A stretch of DNA of 64,000 nt from Streptomyces yatensis (GTDB taxonomy: Bacteria > Actinomycetota > Actinomycetes > Streptomycetales > Streptomycetaceae), in the NCBI RefSeq assembly GCF_018069625.1, contig NZ_CP072941.1:6324001-6388000 (forward strand), in the 5' to 3' direction. Made by a program: the position numbers and the translations under genes. Below, in pieces: positions 9,006-17,979 of the stretch (the first letter of the stretch is position 1; each line of letters starts with the position of its first letter). Under the pieces are notes generated by a model, which was not told where the DNA came from, ran no database searches, and saw only the letters and a program-made list of their open reading frames with translations.

Positions 9006-10267
9006 GCGGCCATCGGTATCGTCCAACGATGCACGGAATGGGGCGGCCCCTGCGGACCGGCGCGCATCTGCTGGCGATCGACGCCTGCCTGGCGGCCGTC
9101 GTGACAGCCGGGTACGTGACGCTGGCCGACCGGGGTGCCACAGACGGTCTGCCCCGGTTTTCCGGCCCATGGTGGCTGGGCTGGCTGGTGGCCGTCTGTG
9201 TCGGAGTGCCGCTGGCCGTTCGGCGCCTGTGGCCCCTGCCTGCCCTGGCGGTAATTCTGGGTGGTTCGGTGACGGCGACACTGCTCGACATCACCCGTGA
9301 CCCCTACATCTCCGCGGCCCTGGCCGTTTACGTGGTGGCGCTCGTCGAGCCGACACGCCGGGCTTCGGCGACGCTCGCCCTGACGCTGATTGTCTCGGCA
9401 GCCGCGGTCATCACGGGTGAAGCGGCCCTGACGCCCTCCGGCCCGTGGGCGGAAGCCGCCGGAACGTCCGCCCTGGTCTGGCTGGTCATCGGGGCCGCGG
9501 GGGCAGCAGGCCGTGTCGTGCGAGAGCGGAGATCCCGAGCGGACCGAAGGGAGCGTCGCCTTGCGGAGGAGGCACTGGCCGAAGAACGCCTGCGCATCGC
9601 CAGAGAACTGCACGACATCGTCTCGCACAGCCTCAGCGTGATCGTCGTCAAGGCGGCGGTCGCCAATCATGTGGCTGAGGCACGCCCCGAAGAAACGCAC
9701 GAGGCCATCCAGGTGATCGAGCAGACCGGCCGGGAGGCGCTCACCGAGATGCGCCGTGCCCTGGGGGTGCTACGCGGCGACACCGCTGGACGGCGCATGC
9801 GAGAACCCGGATCGGCGGAGACGGCTCCCCCTCCCGGGCTGGACGACCTGCCGGGACTCGTCCAGCGTGCCGAGCGGGCGGGAGTTCGCACCGAGCTCAG
9901 CACCCAACTGGCCGTCGGCATCCCAGCGGGGGCGGCGCTGGCCGTCTACCGGATCGTGCAGGAGGCCCTGACGAACGTGGTCAAGCACGCCGGCGGCGGA
10001 ACTCACTGCCAGGTGAAGATCACAGTCGACTCGCAAGGAGATGTGCGGATAGAGGTGGTGGACGACGGGGCCGGGAACGCGGTCGCGACCGACCGGGCGG
10101 AACTCAATGGTGGGCACGGACTCGTGGGAATGCGCGAACGCGTGATGGTATATGGCGGGACGTTCGCCGCCGGGCCACGGCCCGGCGGCGGGTTCGCTGT
10201 GTCGGCTCGCCTCCCGTCCGAGCCCGCTCACGGCACGGCTACGAGCCGGAAGGAGGGGACCGCGTGA
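9002..10267 (+). CDS. Two-component sensor histidine kinase (NarL-type partner, HisKA_3)
   Basis: This 421-residue kinase has an N-terminal block of about five membrane segments (residues about 22-170) with little extracellular sequence. A HisKA_3 dimerisation domain follows, with the phospho-acceptor His204 in ARELHDIVSHS, and a C-terminal HATPase with the glycine-rich G-box GHGLVGMRERV. It is translationally coupled at both ends: ATGA with the membrane protein upstream and GTGA with the response regulator downstream. The signal is unknown and, given the few external loops, may be membrane-borne or passed on by the upstream protein. Confidence 0.92.
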   Translation: MSGHRYRPTMHGMGRPLRTGAHLLAIDACLAAVVTAGYVTLADRGATDGLPRFSGPWWLGWLVAVCVGVPLAVRRLWPLPALAVILGGSVTATLLDITRDPYISAALAVYVVALVEPTRRASATLALTLIVSAAAVITGEAALTPSGPWAEAAGTSALVWLVIGAAGAAGRVVRERRSRADRRERRLAEEALAEERLRIARELHDIVSHSLSVIVVKAAVANHVAEARPEETHEAIQVIEQTGREALTEMRRALGVLRGDTAGRRMREPGSAETAPPPGLDDLPGLVQRAERAGVRTELSTQLAVGIPAGAALAVYRIVQEALTNVVKHAGGGTHCQVKITVDSQGDVRIEVVDDGAGNAVATDRAELNGGHGLVGMRERVMVYGGTFAAGPRPGGGFAVSARLPSEPAHGTATSRKEGTA

Positions 10268-10950
10268 CCGAACCGATCCGGGTACTTGTCGCCGATGACC
10301 AGCCCCTGCTCCGAGGCAGCTTCCGGGTGCTCATCGACACCGCCCCCGGTCTGACAGCGGTGGGCGAGGCGGGCACCGGGGACGAAGCTGTCGAGAGCGC
10401 ACAGCGGCTCTGCCCGGACGTGACGCTGATGGACATCAGGATGCCCGGCATGGACGGCATCGAGGCGACGCGTCGCATAGTCGGGTCTCCTGAGACAGCC
10501 GGGACACGCGTTCTCATTCTCACCACCTTCGACCTCGACGAGTACGTGTACGGCGCATTGCGTGCCGGGGCGGCGGGGTTCCTCCTGAAGGACACATCTC
10601 CCGAGGCGCTGCTGGCCGGCATCCGCACTGTCGCCGCCGGAGAGTCCCTTCTCGCCCCTTCGGTGACCCGACGCCTGATCGCCGAGTTCGCCCGTCTTCC
10701 GCATGCCCACCATGCGCCGGGTTCCTCGCTGGCGAACCTCACGGAGCGCGAGCGTGAGGTCCTGGTGCTCGTGGCGCGTGGCCTCTCCAACGCCGACATC
10801 TCCGAGTACCTCCATCTCAGCCACGGCACCGTCAAGACGCACATCGGTCGGCTGCTGAGCAAGCTGCGTGCGCGGGACCGCGCGCAGCTGGTGATCAGCG
10901 CCTACGAGTCAGGGCTCGTCAGCGCCGCTCATCAATCGACCGATGGATGA
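10264..10950 (+). CDS. NarL/LuxR-family response regulator
   Basis: The 228-residue regulator has a receiver domain (acidic pair Asp11-Asp12, phospho-acceptor Asp57 in LMDIRMPGMDG, conserved Lys in FLLKDTSP). A C-terminal LuxR helix-turn-helix follows (LTEREREVLVLVARGLSN, then GTVKTHIGRLL). It starts at a GTG overlapping the kinase stop and is the last gene of this operon. DNA-binding targets cannot be inferred beyond possible autoregulation. Confidence 0.93.
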   Translation: MTEPIRVLVADDQPLLRGSFRVLIDTAPGLTAVGEAGTGDEAVESAQRLCPDVTLMDIRMPGMDGIEATRRIVGSPETAGTRVLILTTFDLDEYVYGALRAGAAGFLLKDTSPEALLAGIRTVAAGESLLAPSVTRRLIAEFARLPHAHHAPGSSLANLTEREREVLVLVARGLSNADISEYLHLSHGTVKTHIGRLLSKLRARDRAQLVISAYESGLVSAAHQSTDG

Positions 10951-11088
10951 GCGAGATCGACAAGCGGCGGTCCGCGGCCCGCTCCACGCCGGATCATGCC
11001 CATAAAGCGGGGTCAGGCGTCACCAGCATGGGCCCGAGCCGAACCCCAACTCCCCCGGCAGGCCGCCACCGCATGCCGGTGCAGCCCC

Positions 11089-11769
11089 TTAGTCGCGATG
11101 CGCCGAACGCAGTCGGATGCGGATGTTCCCGAAGTGATCGCGGATCGCGCCCTCGGCCCGCAGGGCGTCCCCCGAGCGCACCGACTCCAGGATCTCCCGG
11201 TGCTGCTTGCAGGTGACCCTCGGATCCGTGGGGACGTCCACGAGATCGGTGCGCACCCGGTGGAAGGCGTCCCAGAACGCCTCCAGCACCTCGCTCAGCA
11301 GCGTGTTGTCCAGGCTCCCGTAGAGCGCGGCGTGAAACGCCCGGTCCGTCTCGGCCCGCACCGCACCCTCCGCCGCCTCCGCCTCCATCCGCCGTACGAC
11401 CGCGTCCAGCTCGGCGAGGTCCGCCTCCGGGATGCGCCCGGCCAGCCGCGCGATCAGCCCGGTCTCGACGGCCTCGCGCAGCTCCAGCAGCTCCAGCAGG
11501 CTGTCCTCGCCCCGGTAGTGCCCGGCGACGGTACGGAAGATCAACCCCTCGATCATCGGCGCCATCGACATGGGCCCGACGTACGTCCCGAAGCCGTGCC
11601 GGATCTCCACGATCCCCATCGCCTGCAACGCCTTGAGCGCCTCGCGCACGGAGTTGCGGCTGACGCCGAGTAGCTCCATCAGCTCGGTCTCGGTGGGCAG
11701 CGGAGCGCCCGAGGGAAGCCGCTGGTCGATGATCAGCCGCTTGATGCGTTCCTGGATGTCGTTCGTCAT
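11089..11769 (-). CDS. FadR-subfamily GntR transcriptional regulator (FCD domain)
   Basis: The 226-residue regulator has an N-terminal winged helix (RLPSGAPLPTETELMELLGVSR, then NSVREALKALQAMGIVE) and a C-terminal all-helical FCD ligand domain. Metal/ligand-site residues are spread through the LREAVETGL, DRAFHAAL and KQHREIL helices. Start ATG 11769 (MTNDIQER) is preferred; an upstream in-frame start would add a His/Ser-rich stretch unlike the family. FCD regulators usually sense organic acids. The region upstream has paired GGGGTACCCC-like arms around an AT-rich core (see 12092-12158). No metabolic operon is adjacent, so the target is unknown. Confidence 0.88.
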   Translation of the reverse strand: MTNDIQERIKRLIIDQRLPSGAPLPTETELMELLGVSRNSVREALKALQAMGIVEIRHGFGTYVGPMSMAPMIEGLIFRTVAGHYRGEDSLLELLELREAVETGLIARLAGRIPEADLAELDAVVRRMEAEAAEGAVRAETDRAFHAALYGSLDNTLLSEVLEAFWDAFHRVRTDLVDVPTDPRVTCKQHREILESVRSGDALRAEGAIRDHFGNIRIRLRSAHRD

Positions 11770-12510
11770 CCCCCGCGAAACCCCCCGCGTACGGGAATGC
11801 GAATGTGAGTGCGCCGCCACCGCCACCTCCGATCCGAACAGCTTAGCGGCGGCGGCGCGAGCGGGTCAGATGTGCGCGATGAAGCGGCCCAGGCTTCGGG
11901 GGAGACGGTGAGCCGACCCCCCAGGGGGTTCCGGAGTCCGGGCAAGACCGTATGGAGGCGAGGTGACTTTGAGCATGGGTCCGGGGGATGGGGGCCGGGG
12001 CCTCGCCGCCGGCCGCCGGGCCGGTGGGGCCGATGCCGTGGCGGCTCGGCGGTGTGGGGGCTCGGACCGATCCGGGCTGCCGGTCCCCTCCGGGTACCCC
12101 CTAAAAAACGCTTGATCTGAAGCAACTAATTTGTCAAACAGTTTCGAGAGGGGTACCCCCACCCCGGCAGGCGGCCCGGCAACGGCCCCGCCTCGGAAGG
12201 CCGTTGCCGCCACCGGCGGCCACACCCGGCCGCCCGGCGCCCGGCGACGCGGCCGCGCCCCCCATCCCCTGCCCCGCTGCTCAAATGCGCCGAAGGCGCG
12301 AGGCGGCGCCGCACTCGCCCGAGCCGCGCAACCCAACACCCCCTTCCCGAGGGGCGGCTGGGGCGATGGACCGGCGCATCGGCCGCGATCGATCCGGTCC
12401 GCACCACGGTGCGCCGGGGGTCCGGCTCTGGCGTGTGATCCTCCGGTACGGAAGATTCAGCGGCGCCAATAATTCGGTGCATTGCCGAATGTGTCGCACT
12501 GGAGGGGAAC
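11770..12510. other. Long intergenic region with inverted repeats upstream of the FadR-type gene
   Basis: About 740 bases without a convincing gene. It contains the paired KpnI-like palindromes described separately and a strikingly AT-rich patch around 12100-12145 in otherwise very GC-rich DNA. The remainder is low-complexity GC sequence. Promoters for the divergent regulator and the secreted protein are expected here. Confidence 0.5.
12092..12158. repeat. Inverted GGGTACCCC arms around an AT-rich core
   Basis: The 9-base sequence GGGTACCCC at 12092-12100 is repeated in inverse orientation at 12150-12158. Each arm is itself nearly palindromic. The roughly 50 bases between them are unusually AT-rich and include a TTTGTCAAA palindrome of the TGT...ACA style bound by FadR-type regulators. 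It could be an operator or a structured transcript leader. Confidence 0.5.
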
Positions 12511-13101
12511 ATGTCGCCTATTCGCATCTTTGTCTTATCGGTCGCCGTCGCCGGGGTGCTCGCCGGTATGGGGACCGGCACCGCGTCGGCCGCCGCCATC
12601 AGCCGTTTCGACGACGGCAGCTTCGAGACGCCCGCGGTGGGGGCCAACACGTTCGGGACCGTGGCGGCCGGAGGGACCATCGGGCCGTGGAAGGTCACAT
12701 CCGGAAACGTGGACCACATCGGGGACGGCTTCTGGCAGGCGGCCGAGGGGGGCCAGTCCGTGGACCTCAACGGTACGGGCGCCGGCACGGTGGCCCAGAC
12801 CTTCACGACGGTGCCGGGGAAGCGGTACACGGTCACGTACTCCCTGGCCGGAAACCCGGCGGGCGGTCCCACCGTGAAGACCGGATCGGTGCTGGTCGAC
12901 GGCCAGAACTTCCGGAACTTCAGCTTCGACATCACCGGAAAGTCCTTCGGGAACATGGGCTATGTGACCCAGGAGGTGACCTTCGTGGCGCGTGGCACCT
13001 CCACGACGCTGGCCTTCGCCAGCACGAACAACACCGCCTACGGGCCGGTCATCGACGACGTCATGGTCCGGGACTGCACGCCCTGTCCCTCCTGCGGCTG
13101 A
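12511..13101 (+). CDS. Secreted choice-of-anchor C / DUF642-like beta-sandwich protein
   Basis: The 196-residue protein has a signal peptide ending TASA (about residue 27) and a single galactose-binding-like beta-sandwich. The start ISRFDDGSFE and later SVDLNGTGAG, FTTVPGKRYTVTYSLAGNP and IDDVMVRDC fit the choice-of-anchor C family, related to DUF642. The C-terminus ends CTPCPSCG, with three Cys. A GGAGGGGAAC ribosome binding site precedes ATG 12511. A strong terminator follows. Probably an extracellular carbohydrate-binding protein; the ligand is unknown. Confidence 0.8.
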   Translation: MSPIRIFVLSVAVAGVLAGMGTGTASAAAISRFDDGSFETPAVGANTFGTVAAGGTIGPWKVTSGNVDHIGDGFWQAAEGGQSVDLNGTGAGTVAQTFTTVPGKRYTVTYSLAGNPAGGPTVKTGSVLVDGQNFRNFSFDITGKSFGNMGYVTQEVTFVARGTSTTLAFASTNNTAYGPVIDDVMVRDCTPCPSCG

Positions 13102-13110
13102 TCGCCAAAG

Positions 13111-13143
13111 GGAGCCCCCGGCGCCCCACGCGCCGGGGGCTCC
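13111..13143. terminator. Intrinsic bidirectional terminator hairpin
   Basis: A perfect 13-base stem (GGAGCCCCCGGCG with its complement) closes a 7-base loop. It sits ten bases after the secreted-protein stop and between convergent genes, so it can serve both strands. Confidence 0.85.
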
Positions 13144-13235
13144 CCGTTCTCTCTGAGCGCGCGCCTGGTCAGCCCGCGCCCTGTCGGCCCGCGCCGACCA
13201 GGCGCGCACCTCAGGGGTGCCCCGCGGCCCGCCGC

Positions 13236-14012
13236 TCAGGCGGCCGCGCGCTGGCGGTGTGCCAAGGACGCCGCCGCCTTACGGCGCCCCGGCGCGAGGA
13301 CGTCCACGGGGGCGCCCGCCCCGCTGCCCGGCGTCTCGCGCCACCGGCCCAGCTTGGCCACGACCTCGGCCAGCCGCCGATCGCCGGGTTTCACGGCGAG
13401 GTAGAAGAGCGACTCGTCCGGCTTCCGGTCGTCCCCGCCCCAGCGGACCACGCCGTCGAGCTCGGCGAGGATGTCGCGGAGCACGACCTCCTGCTGGGGG
13501 AAGAAGCCGCCCTTGACGCCCGGCGGGTAGTGGCCGGGGCGGATCCGGACCGCCGTACCGGACGCCAGGTTGCCCTCCGGCAGCCCCTTGCGAACCGTGC
13601 CGGGGCTGCGCCAGCCCACCACATCGCCCTTGCGCAGTTCGTCGATCTCGTAGTGGAAGCGGCGGATCACATGGACCAGTACGGCCTCCGGTGCGCCGAT
13701 GCGGACGGTGACGCCCACCAGCGGGGTGCCGGGCACCGGACGGGACCAGATGGTGCCGCCGCCGTCGGTGACCTTCTCCATCTCCCAGCCGTTGGGGCTC
13801 GGTCTGCCCGTCAGCACCCGGGCCTGGTTGGCCTGGAAACGGCGGTATGCCTTCCGGATCTCCTCGCCGGTGGGCGTCTTGGAATGCGAGGACGCGGCGT
13901 ACGCGGGCGTCGCCAGCAGGGCCGAACCGGGAAGGGAGGCCAGCGCCGCCGCGCCGGCCAGCGCACCGGAGCGGATGAGCAGCTGCCTACGGGATGGGTC
14001 GAACACGCTCAT
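13236..14012 (-). CDS. Tat-exported protein of unknown function
   Basis: The 258-residue protein begins with a twin-arginine signal (SRRQLLIRSG followed by an Ala-rich hydrophobic core and a site near AYA, about residue 39). The mature part is rich in charged residues and has no motif I recognise. It is the last gene of a tight three-gene operon: its ATG directly follows the stop of the membrane protein gene (TGAATG), which itself overlaps the DUF1906 gene. Co-folding or cofactor loading before export is implied by Tat targeting. Confidence 0.7.
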   Translation of the reverse strand: MSVFDPSRRQLLIRSGALAGAAALASLPGSALLATPAYAASSHSKTPTGEEIRKAYRRFQANQARVLTGRPSPNGWEMEKVTDGGGTIWSRPVPGTPLVGVTVRIGAPEAVLVHVIRRFHYEIDELRKGDVVGWRSPGTVRKGLPEGNLASGTAVRIRPGHYPPGVKGGFFPQQEVVLRDILAELDGVVRWGGDDRKPDESLFYLAVKPGDRRLAEVVAKLGRWRETPGSGAGAPVDVLAPGRRKAAASLAHRQRAAA

Positions 14013-14522
14013 TCATCGTCCCCTCGTGACGGTAGGGCTGGTGGACCGGTCCTGGTCGCGGGCCACTACGGATACCGCGCCCGTGGCGATGGCCAGGATG
14101 AAGGCGATGGCCATGGCCGGGTTGACGTATCCGGGGACCGCGGCGTCGTAACTTCCGCCCTCGTCGAGATGGCAGGTGAAGCGAAGGGGAAGGTAGTGCG
14201 CTTCATAGCGGTCGACCTGAGCCGCCTTCGCCGCCCCGCCCGCCTGGGCGCACTCCTCGCGCATATTGGCGTTCTCCATGAACATCACGTGGAGTGCGCC
14301 CCAGATGTACAGGGCGATGGTGGCGCAGACGGACAGCAGGGCGATTCCGCCGAGCCAGTCGGCCCGGGTCTTCCGGCGGCCGGTGCGCTTGGAGACGCCG
14401 GAGCCGAGTATGCCGATCAGGGTGAAGATGACGATGACGCCGATCAGGCAGATGAAGAGCAGCAGGATCGAATCGTGCCCGCCCGCCGAATCGGCCGCCA
14501 GCAGGGAAGGTTCTTCGCTCAC
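14013..14522 (-). CDS. Small membrane protein in the DUF1906 operon
   Basis: The 169-residue protein has three predicted membrane helices (LLLFICLIGVIVIFTLIGIL, the LLSVCATIALYIWGAL segment, and AMAIAFILAIATGAV). An external loop between helices 2 and 3 carries two Cys (EECAQAG and FTCHLDEG). It starts at a GTG overlapping the DUF1906 gene stop, so translation is coupled. No family is recognised; a chaperone, anchor or immunity role for its neighbours is possible but not shown. Confidence 0.7.
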   Translation of the reverse strand: MSEEPSLLAADSAGGHDSILLLFICLIGVIVIFTLIGILGSGVSKRTGRRKTRADWLGGIALLSVCATIALYIWGALHVMFMENANMREECAQAGGAAKAAQVDRYEAHYLPLRFTCHLDEGGSYDAAVPGYVNPAMAIAFILAIATGAVSVVARDQDRSTSPTVTRGR

Positions 14523-16762
14523 CGCATCATCCTGTTGTACTTCTCGAAGATGTAGTAGAGGGGCATGCGCTTCCTGGCGTCGGTGAACGCGGGCTCCTCA
14601 TATCCCTGGTAGCGGCGCAGCACCTCGTAGATCTCGGACTCCTTGTAGTCCAGCGAGGGGCGGCGGATCCCGGTTTCCTGCTCCGCGGCGGTGCCACCCG
14701 GCTTGCCGTCGGCTCCCCAGATATGCGCGTGGCCGACGGAGGTGAGGGCGAAGTCGTTGTCCGTACGGAGCTTGTCCCACACCGAGAAGATGTCGGAGTC
14801 CTTGTCCGGGTCCTTCGGGGTGCCGGTCACCAGGCCGCTTCTGATGGAGTTGTTCCAGCAGAGAACGCCCGCCCGGCCGAACATCTGGCCCACGCCGGTG
14901 CTGCTGTCCCGGAACGCGTCGACCTTGGGGAAGTCCTTGGCCCAGTCCGGCACATAGCCGTTGTGGTAGAGCCACACTCCCGCGTCCTTGACCAGGTCCT
15001 CATTGCCGTAGTGCCGGAACTCCCAGAACGCCGTGGTCTGGATGAGGGCCTTGCGCATGCCGTAGGCCCGTGCCGTATTGGTCACGGCGACATCCCCGGC
15101 GATGATGGTCTCCAGGCACTGGCCGGTGGTGTAGATCTTGCCGTCGTCCTCGGCGAAGCCGATGGATTGCATATACGACCGGACGTCGGCCAGCAGCCCC
15201 GGGTAATAGGCCTGGTTGAAGAGGCTGTCCGGCATCGACGCCACCGGCGGGTTGAAGGACCCCTGTCCGGTGTCCAGGCCGGAGGCGATGTTGTTGTCGA
15301 TGTTGATCGAGCCGTCGCCGGAGCCGATGGTCTTGGTGACGATCTGGTCGAAGGCCCAGTTGGGCGGCAGGGGATAGCCGTAGTTCCCGGAGAAGCCGCT
15401 GGACATGTCGGAGACGAAGCTCGCCGTGGCATGGCCCGCCTCGGAGACCCGGATGCACACATTGCGCGGTCCGTAGACCCCGATCTTGTAGCGGTTCCCG
15501 GCGATGGCCATGCCGTCCACGATGCCCTTGAAGTGGGGCAGGACATTGTCGGTGACTTCGTAGTCGTAGGCGTCGAAGTCCACGGCGAAGTAGATCCGGC
15601 TGCCGTCCTTGAAGCCGTGGTCATCGGCCGCGTTCGCCGCCGCGATGGCCGCCGCGTTGCCGGCGGCGTAGTTGAAGCCCGAGGCGTCGCGGCCGAAGGT
15701 CTGATAGATGGGGAAGCAGCGGAGCCCGTTGTCGGCGAGGGTCTGGAGCTCGCCGATCTGGATGGCCTTCTCGGGGAGATCGGTGGTGCTGGGGTTGGTG
15801 AGATAGCGGCCGATGTACGTGTACCCGGCGGCCTTGAGGGTGTTGGCACGGGCCTGGGTGATCTTGGTGACGCCGTCGCAGGCCTGGCCCTGGCGGTCCT
15901 GGTCACCGTAGGAGACCAGCAGCGATGCCCAGGTGGAGTAGTCGCCCCTGCCGGTGACCGGCAGCTTGGCGAAGCCCTGGAAGCTGTTCACCGCGGAGCC
16001 GAGCGCCGATCCGAACGAGGAGCTGAACGGCACATTGGGCCGCTGGTTCAGGATCATCGCCCCGGAGAACAGCCGCACCCAGGTGCTGGTCTCGCCCGAG
16101 GAGACGGGGTGCTGCTTGAGCCCGGACTGGGTGCCGGGGCCGAAGTTTCCGTTCGCCACCCCGTCGGCCATGCCGAGTTCGTACTGCACGGCCAGCAGCA
16201 TGGACTTGGCGACGGTCCGCGAGTGGTGTCCGTCGCACGGGATGACGAAGTAGTCCTGGCGCTTCACGTAGTTCGCGTTCAGATACTGCTGCACCGTGCG
16301 GATGTCGGCGCCGCCGTCACCGGTGACGACATAGGCGTCCATGGTGAGCAGCCCCTTGAAGACCTTGGGGGCGAGGCTGCCCGCCTCGAAGACGCCCGCC
16401 ACACCCATGTCGGTCATCAGCTCGGTGATCGAGCCCGCCACCGTGGAGCTGAACACCCCGTCGATTCCACCGCCGTTGTACCCCTTGCAGTACAGCCCCG
16501 ACTGCACGATCTTCGTGAACTTGGCCGAGGGCGTCGTACTGGCGTTGACCTTGGGGTACTTCGACTGCAGCGTGCTCAGGGTGGTGGGGCCGAAGCTGTC
16601 GGAGAGGCTGGTGATGCCCAGTTCGTACTGGAGCGCCCGGGTGAGCGCGTACATCACGGTCCAGCTGGTCTTCCCGTCGACCTCGAGTGCCGGGATGCCG
16701 AGCTTCCCGCCGTATGTGTCGTTGATGAACTGCTGCGCCCGCATGACCATGGCGTCGGCCAT
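14519..16762 (-). CDS. Peptidoglycan-binding / DUF1906 glycoside hydrolase-like protein
   Basis: The 747-residue protein has peptidoglycan-binding-like repeats in its first third. A DUF1906 (Rv2525c-like, TIM-barrel glycoside-hydrolase fold) domain follows from about residue 295 (GYTYIGRYLTNPS, IYFAVDFDAYDYE, YGPRNVCIRV). A C-terminal region of about 200 residues has no assigned domain. No signal peptide is visible at the chosen start (MADAMVMRAQ, preceded by a good GGAG site), which is odd for a cell-wall enzyme. It starts a coupled three-gene operon with a membrane protein and a Tat-exported protein. Confidence 0.82.
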   Translation of the reverse strand: MADAMVMRAQQFINDTYGGKLGIPALEVDGKTSWTVMYALTRALQYELGITSLSDSFGPTTLSTLQSKYPKVNASTTPSAKFTKIVQSGLYCKGYNGGGIDGVFSSTVAGSITELMTDMGVAGVFEAGSLAPKVFKGLLTMDAYVVTGDGGADIRTVQQYLNANYVKRQDYFVIPCDGHHSRTVAKSMLLAVQYELGMADGVANGNFGPGTQSGLKQHPVSSGETSTWVRLFSGAMILNQRPNVPFSSSFGSALGSAVNSFQGFAKLPVTGRGDYSTWASLLVSYGDQDRQGQACDGVTKITQARANTLKAAGYTYIGRYLTNPSTTDLPEKAIQIGELQTLADNGLRCFPIYQTFGRDASGFNYAAGNAAAIAAANAADDHGFKDGSRIYFAVDFDAYDYEVTDNVLPHFKGIVDGMAIAGNRYKIGVYGPRNVCIRVSEAGHATASFVSDMSSGFSGNYGYPLPPNWAFDQIVTKTIGSGDGSINIDNNIASGLDTGQGSFNPPVASMPDSLFNQAYYPGLLADVRSYMQSIGFAEDDGKIYTTGQCLETIIAGDVAVTNTARAYGMRKALIQTTAFWEFRHYGNEDLVKDAGVWLYHNGYVPDWAKDFPKVDAFRDSSTGVGQMFGRAGVLCWNNSIRSGLVTGTPKDPDKDSDIFSVWDKLRTDNDFALTSVGHAHIWGADGKPGGTAAEQETGIRRPSLDYKESEIYEVLRRYQGYEEPAFTDARKRMPLYYIFEKYNRMMR

Positions 16763-16792
16763 GACGTCTCCTTCAGTGCCGGGTGACGGGGG

Positions 16793-17320
16793 TCAGTTGC
16801 ACGGGAAGACGTAGTCGGACTTGTAGTCGATGTAGAGACTGCTGGAGGTCTTGCCCATCTTGGCGGTCACCGGGGCGCAGGCGATGCTGGAGACGTAGAC
16901 CGGGCCCGCGTACTCGCTGAAGTTGCCCGAGTCGGTGTCGCAGCCGGTGCCGTCCACCTTGCAGACCTTGAGGTACATGTACTGCGAGGCGCCGTAGTTG
17001 TTGTCGAGGATCGCGCAGCCCTTGCCGCCGTTGGTGTAGCTGAACAGCGTGGCCAGGCGCTGGCTCGGGTCGGTGCCGACGGGCAGCGGAATGGCCTTGT
17101 TCAGCGTGTAGCCGGTGCCGCACACGGTCGCGGCGGCGGCGGTGGGCGCCGGGTTGGCCTTGGCGAACGCCTTGGTCTCGGCGGAGGCGGTCGGCGCCAC
17201 CTTGACGCTGGGCGCCGCGGGGCGCTCGGCGGCCGACGCCTGGGGCGCGGTGAGGGTGAGCACGGCCGCCGCGGCGGAGGCGAGGGTGGCACCGACGGTG
17301 GATCTGAGGATTCTGGACAT
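16793..17320 (-). CDS. Secreted protein of unknown function
   Basis: The 175-residue protein starts MSRILRSTVG, with a clear Sec signal peptide cleaved near ASA (about residue 31). The mature domain has six Cys, suggesting disulfides (VCGTGYTL, KGCAILD, LKVCKVDGTGCDTD, IACAP, and the C-terminal PCN). It looks like a small extracellular beta protein; no family is recognised. Start ATG 17320 is backed by a GGGAGGGG site. It lies upstream of, and in the same direction as, the DUF1906 operon. Confidence 0.75.
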   Translation of the reverse strand: MSRILRSTVGATLASAAAAVLTLTAPQASAAERPAAPSVKVAPTASAETKAFAKANPAPTAAAATVCGTGYTLNKAIPLPVGTDPSQRLATLFSYTNGGKGCAILDNNYGASQYMYLKVCKVDGTGCDTDSGNFSEYAGPVYVSSIACAPVTAKMGKTSSSLYIDYKSDYVFPCN

Positions 17321-17683
17321 GGACGTACCCCTCCCGTAAAGGCTGCTGGAACCTGGTGAATGCGGAGATCGCCGGGGCCTCTCCCCAAGGCCCGGACGTG
17401 GGAACAAGCGCTTGCCGCGCTGTGGTCGCACGGAACATATGCACTGGTCATGGCCTTGGACAAGAGGTCTGAACGGGCCTGGGGAGCGGAGTCCGAGCCT
17501 CCGCCTGCGGGTGGTCACGGAGGCGGTATGGGGTGCGTCGCGGTGCATCCCCTATGAGGGGATAAAGCGACTCATGTGCAACGAGCTCGGTATACAGAGG
17601 GTTGAGATGTGTTGCTGGTCACTATCTCTGGACTCTGCGGGCAGGCCGTCCGGCGGCCCGTGACGTCCCGTCACCATGCGCAA
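17321..17683. other. Intergenic region between secreted protein gene and tRNA-Lys
   Basis: About 360 bases holding the promoter region of the minus-strand secreted protein. It includes an AT-richer stretch near 17560-17620. No gene, tRNA or clear operator was identified. Confidence 0.4.
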
Positions 17684-17711
17684 GGGGCCCCTCGGAGAAC
17701 CGAGAAGCCCC
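17684..17711 (-). terminator. Possible terminator hairpin after tRNA-Lys
   Basis: A GGGGC...TCGG / CCGA...GCCCC stem with one internal loop lies about 20 bases downstream of the tRNA 3' end on the minus strand. The pairing is imperfect. Confidence 0.35.
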
Positions 17712-17732
17712 AGGTCAGTGGCGAAGCCACGG

Positions 17733-17806
17733 TGCGCCGCCAGGGACTCGAACCCCGGACCCGCTGATTAAGAGTCAGCTGCTCTAACCAACTGAGCTAG
17801 CGGCGC
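17733..17806 (-). tRNA. tRNA-Lys (anticodon CTT), copy 1
   Basis: A 74-base cloverleaf folds on the minus strand. The acceptor stem is GCGCCGC/GCGGCGC, the D-loop is GCTCAGTTGGTTAGAGC, the anticodon stem GCTGA/TCAGC frames the loop CTCTTAA (CTT, lysine), and the T-arm is CGGGGTTCGAGTCCCTG. CCA is not encoded. The gene and nine flanking bases are identical to the second copy at 52187. Confidence 0.97.
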
Positions 17807-17979
17807 CTGCTGACGTGGAAATTCTACCCGACCTCGGACGGTGGTCAGGACGCCGTGAGCCCCGCCGCGGCCTTGCTCCATTGGTATGGACATGACTATT
17901 GGCCCTGGATACTCTCAACTTGGTCTAGACCGCCGTGCACGGCTCATCGAAGCACTCCCCACGTCTTCAGGAGCGAAGC

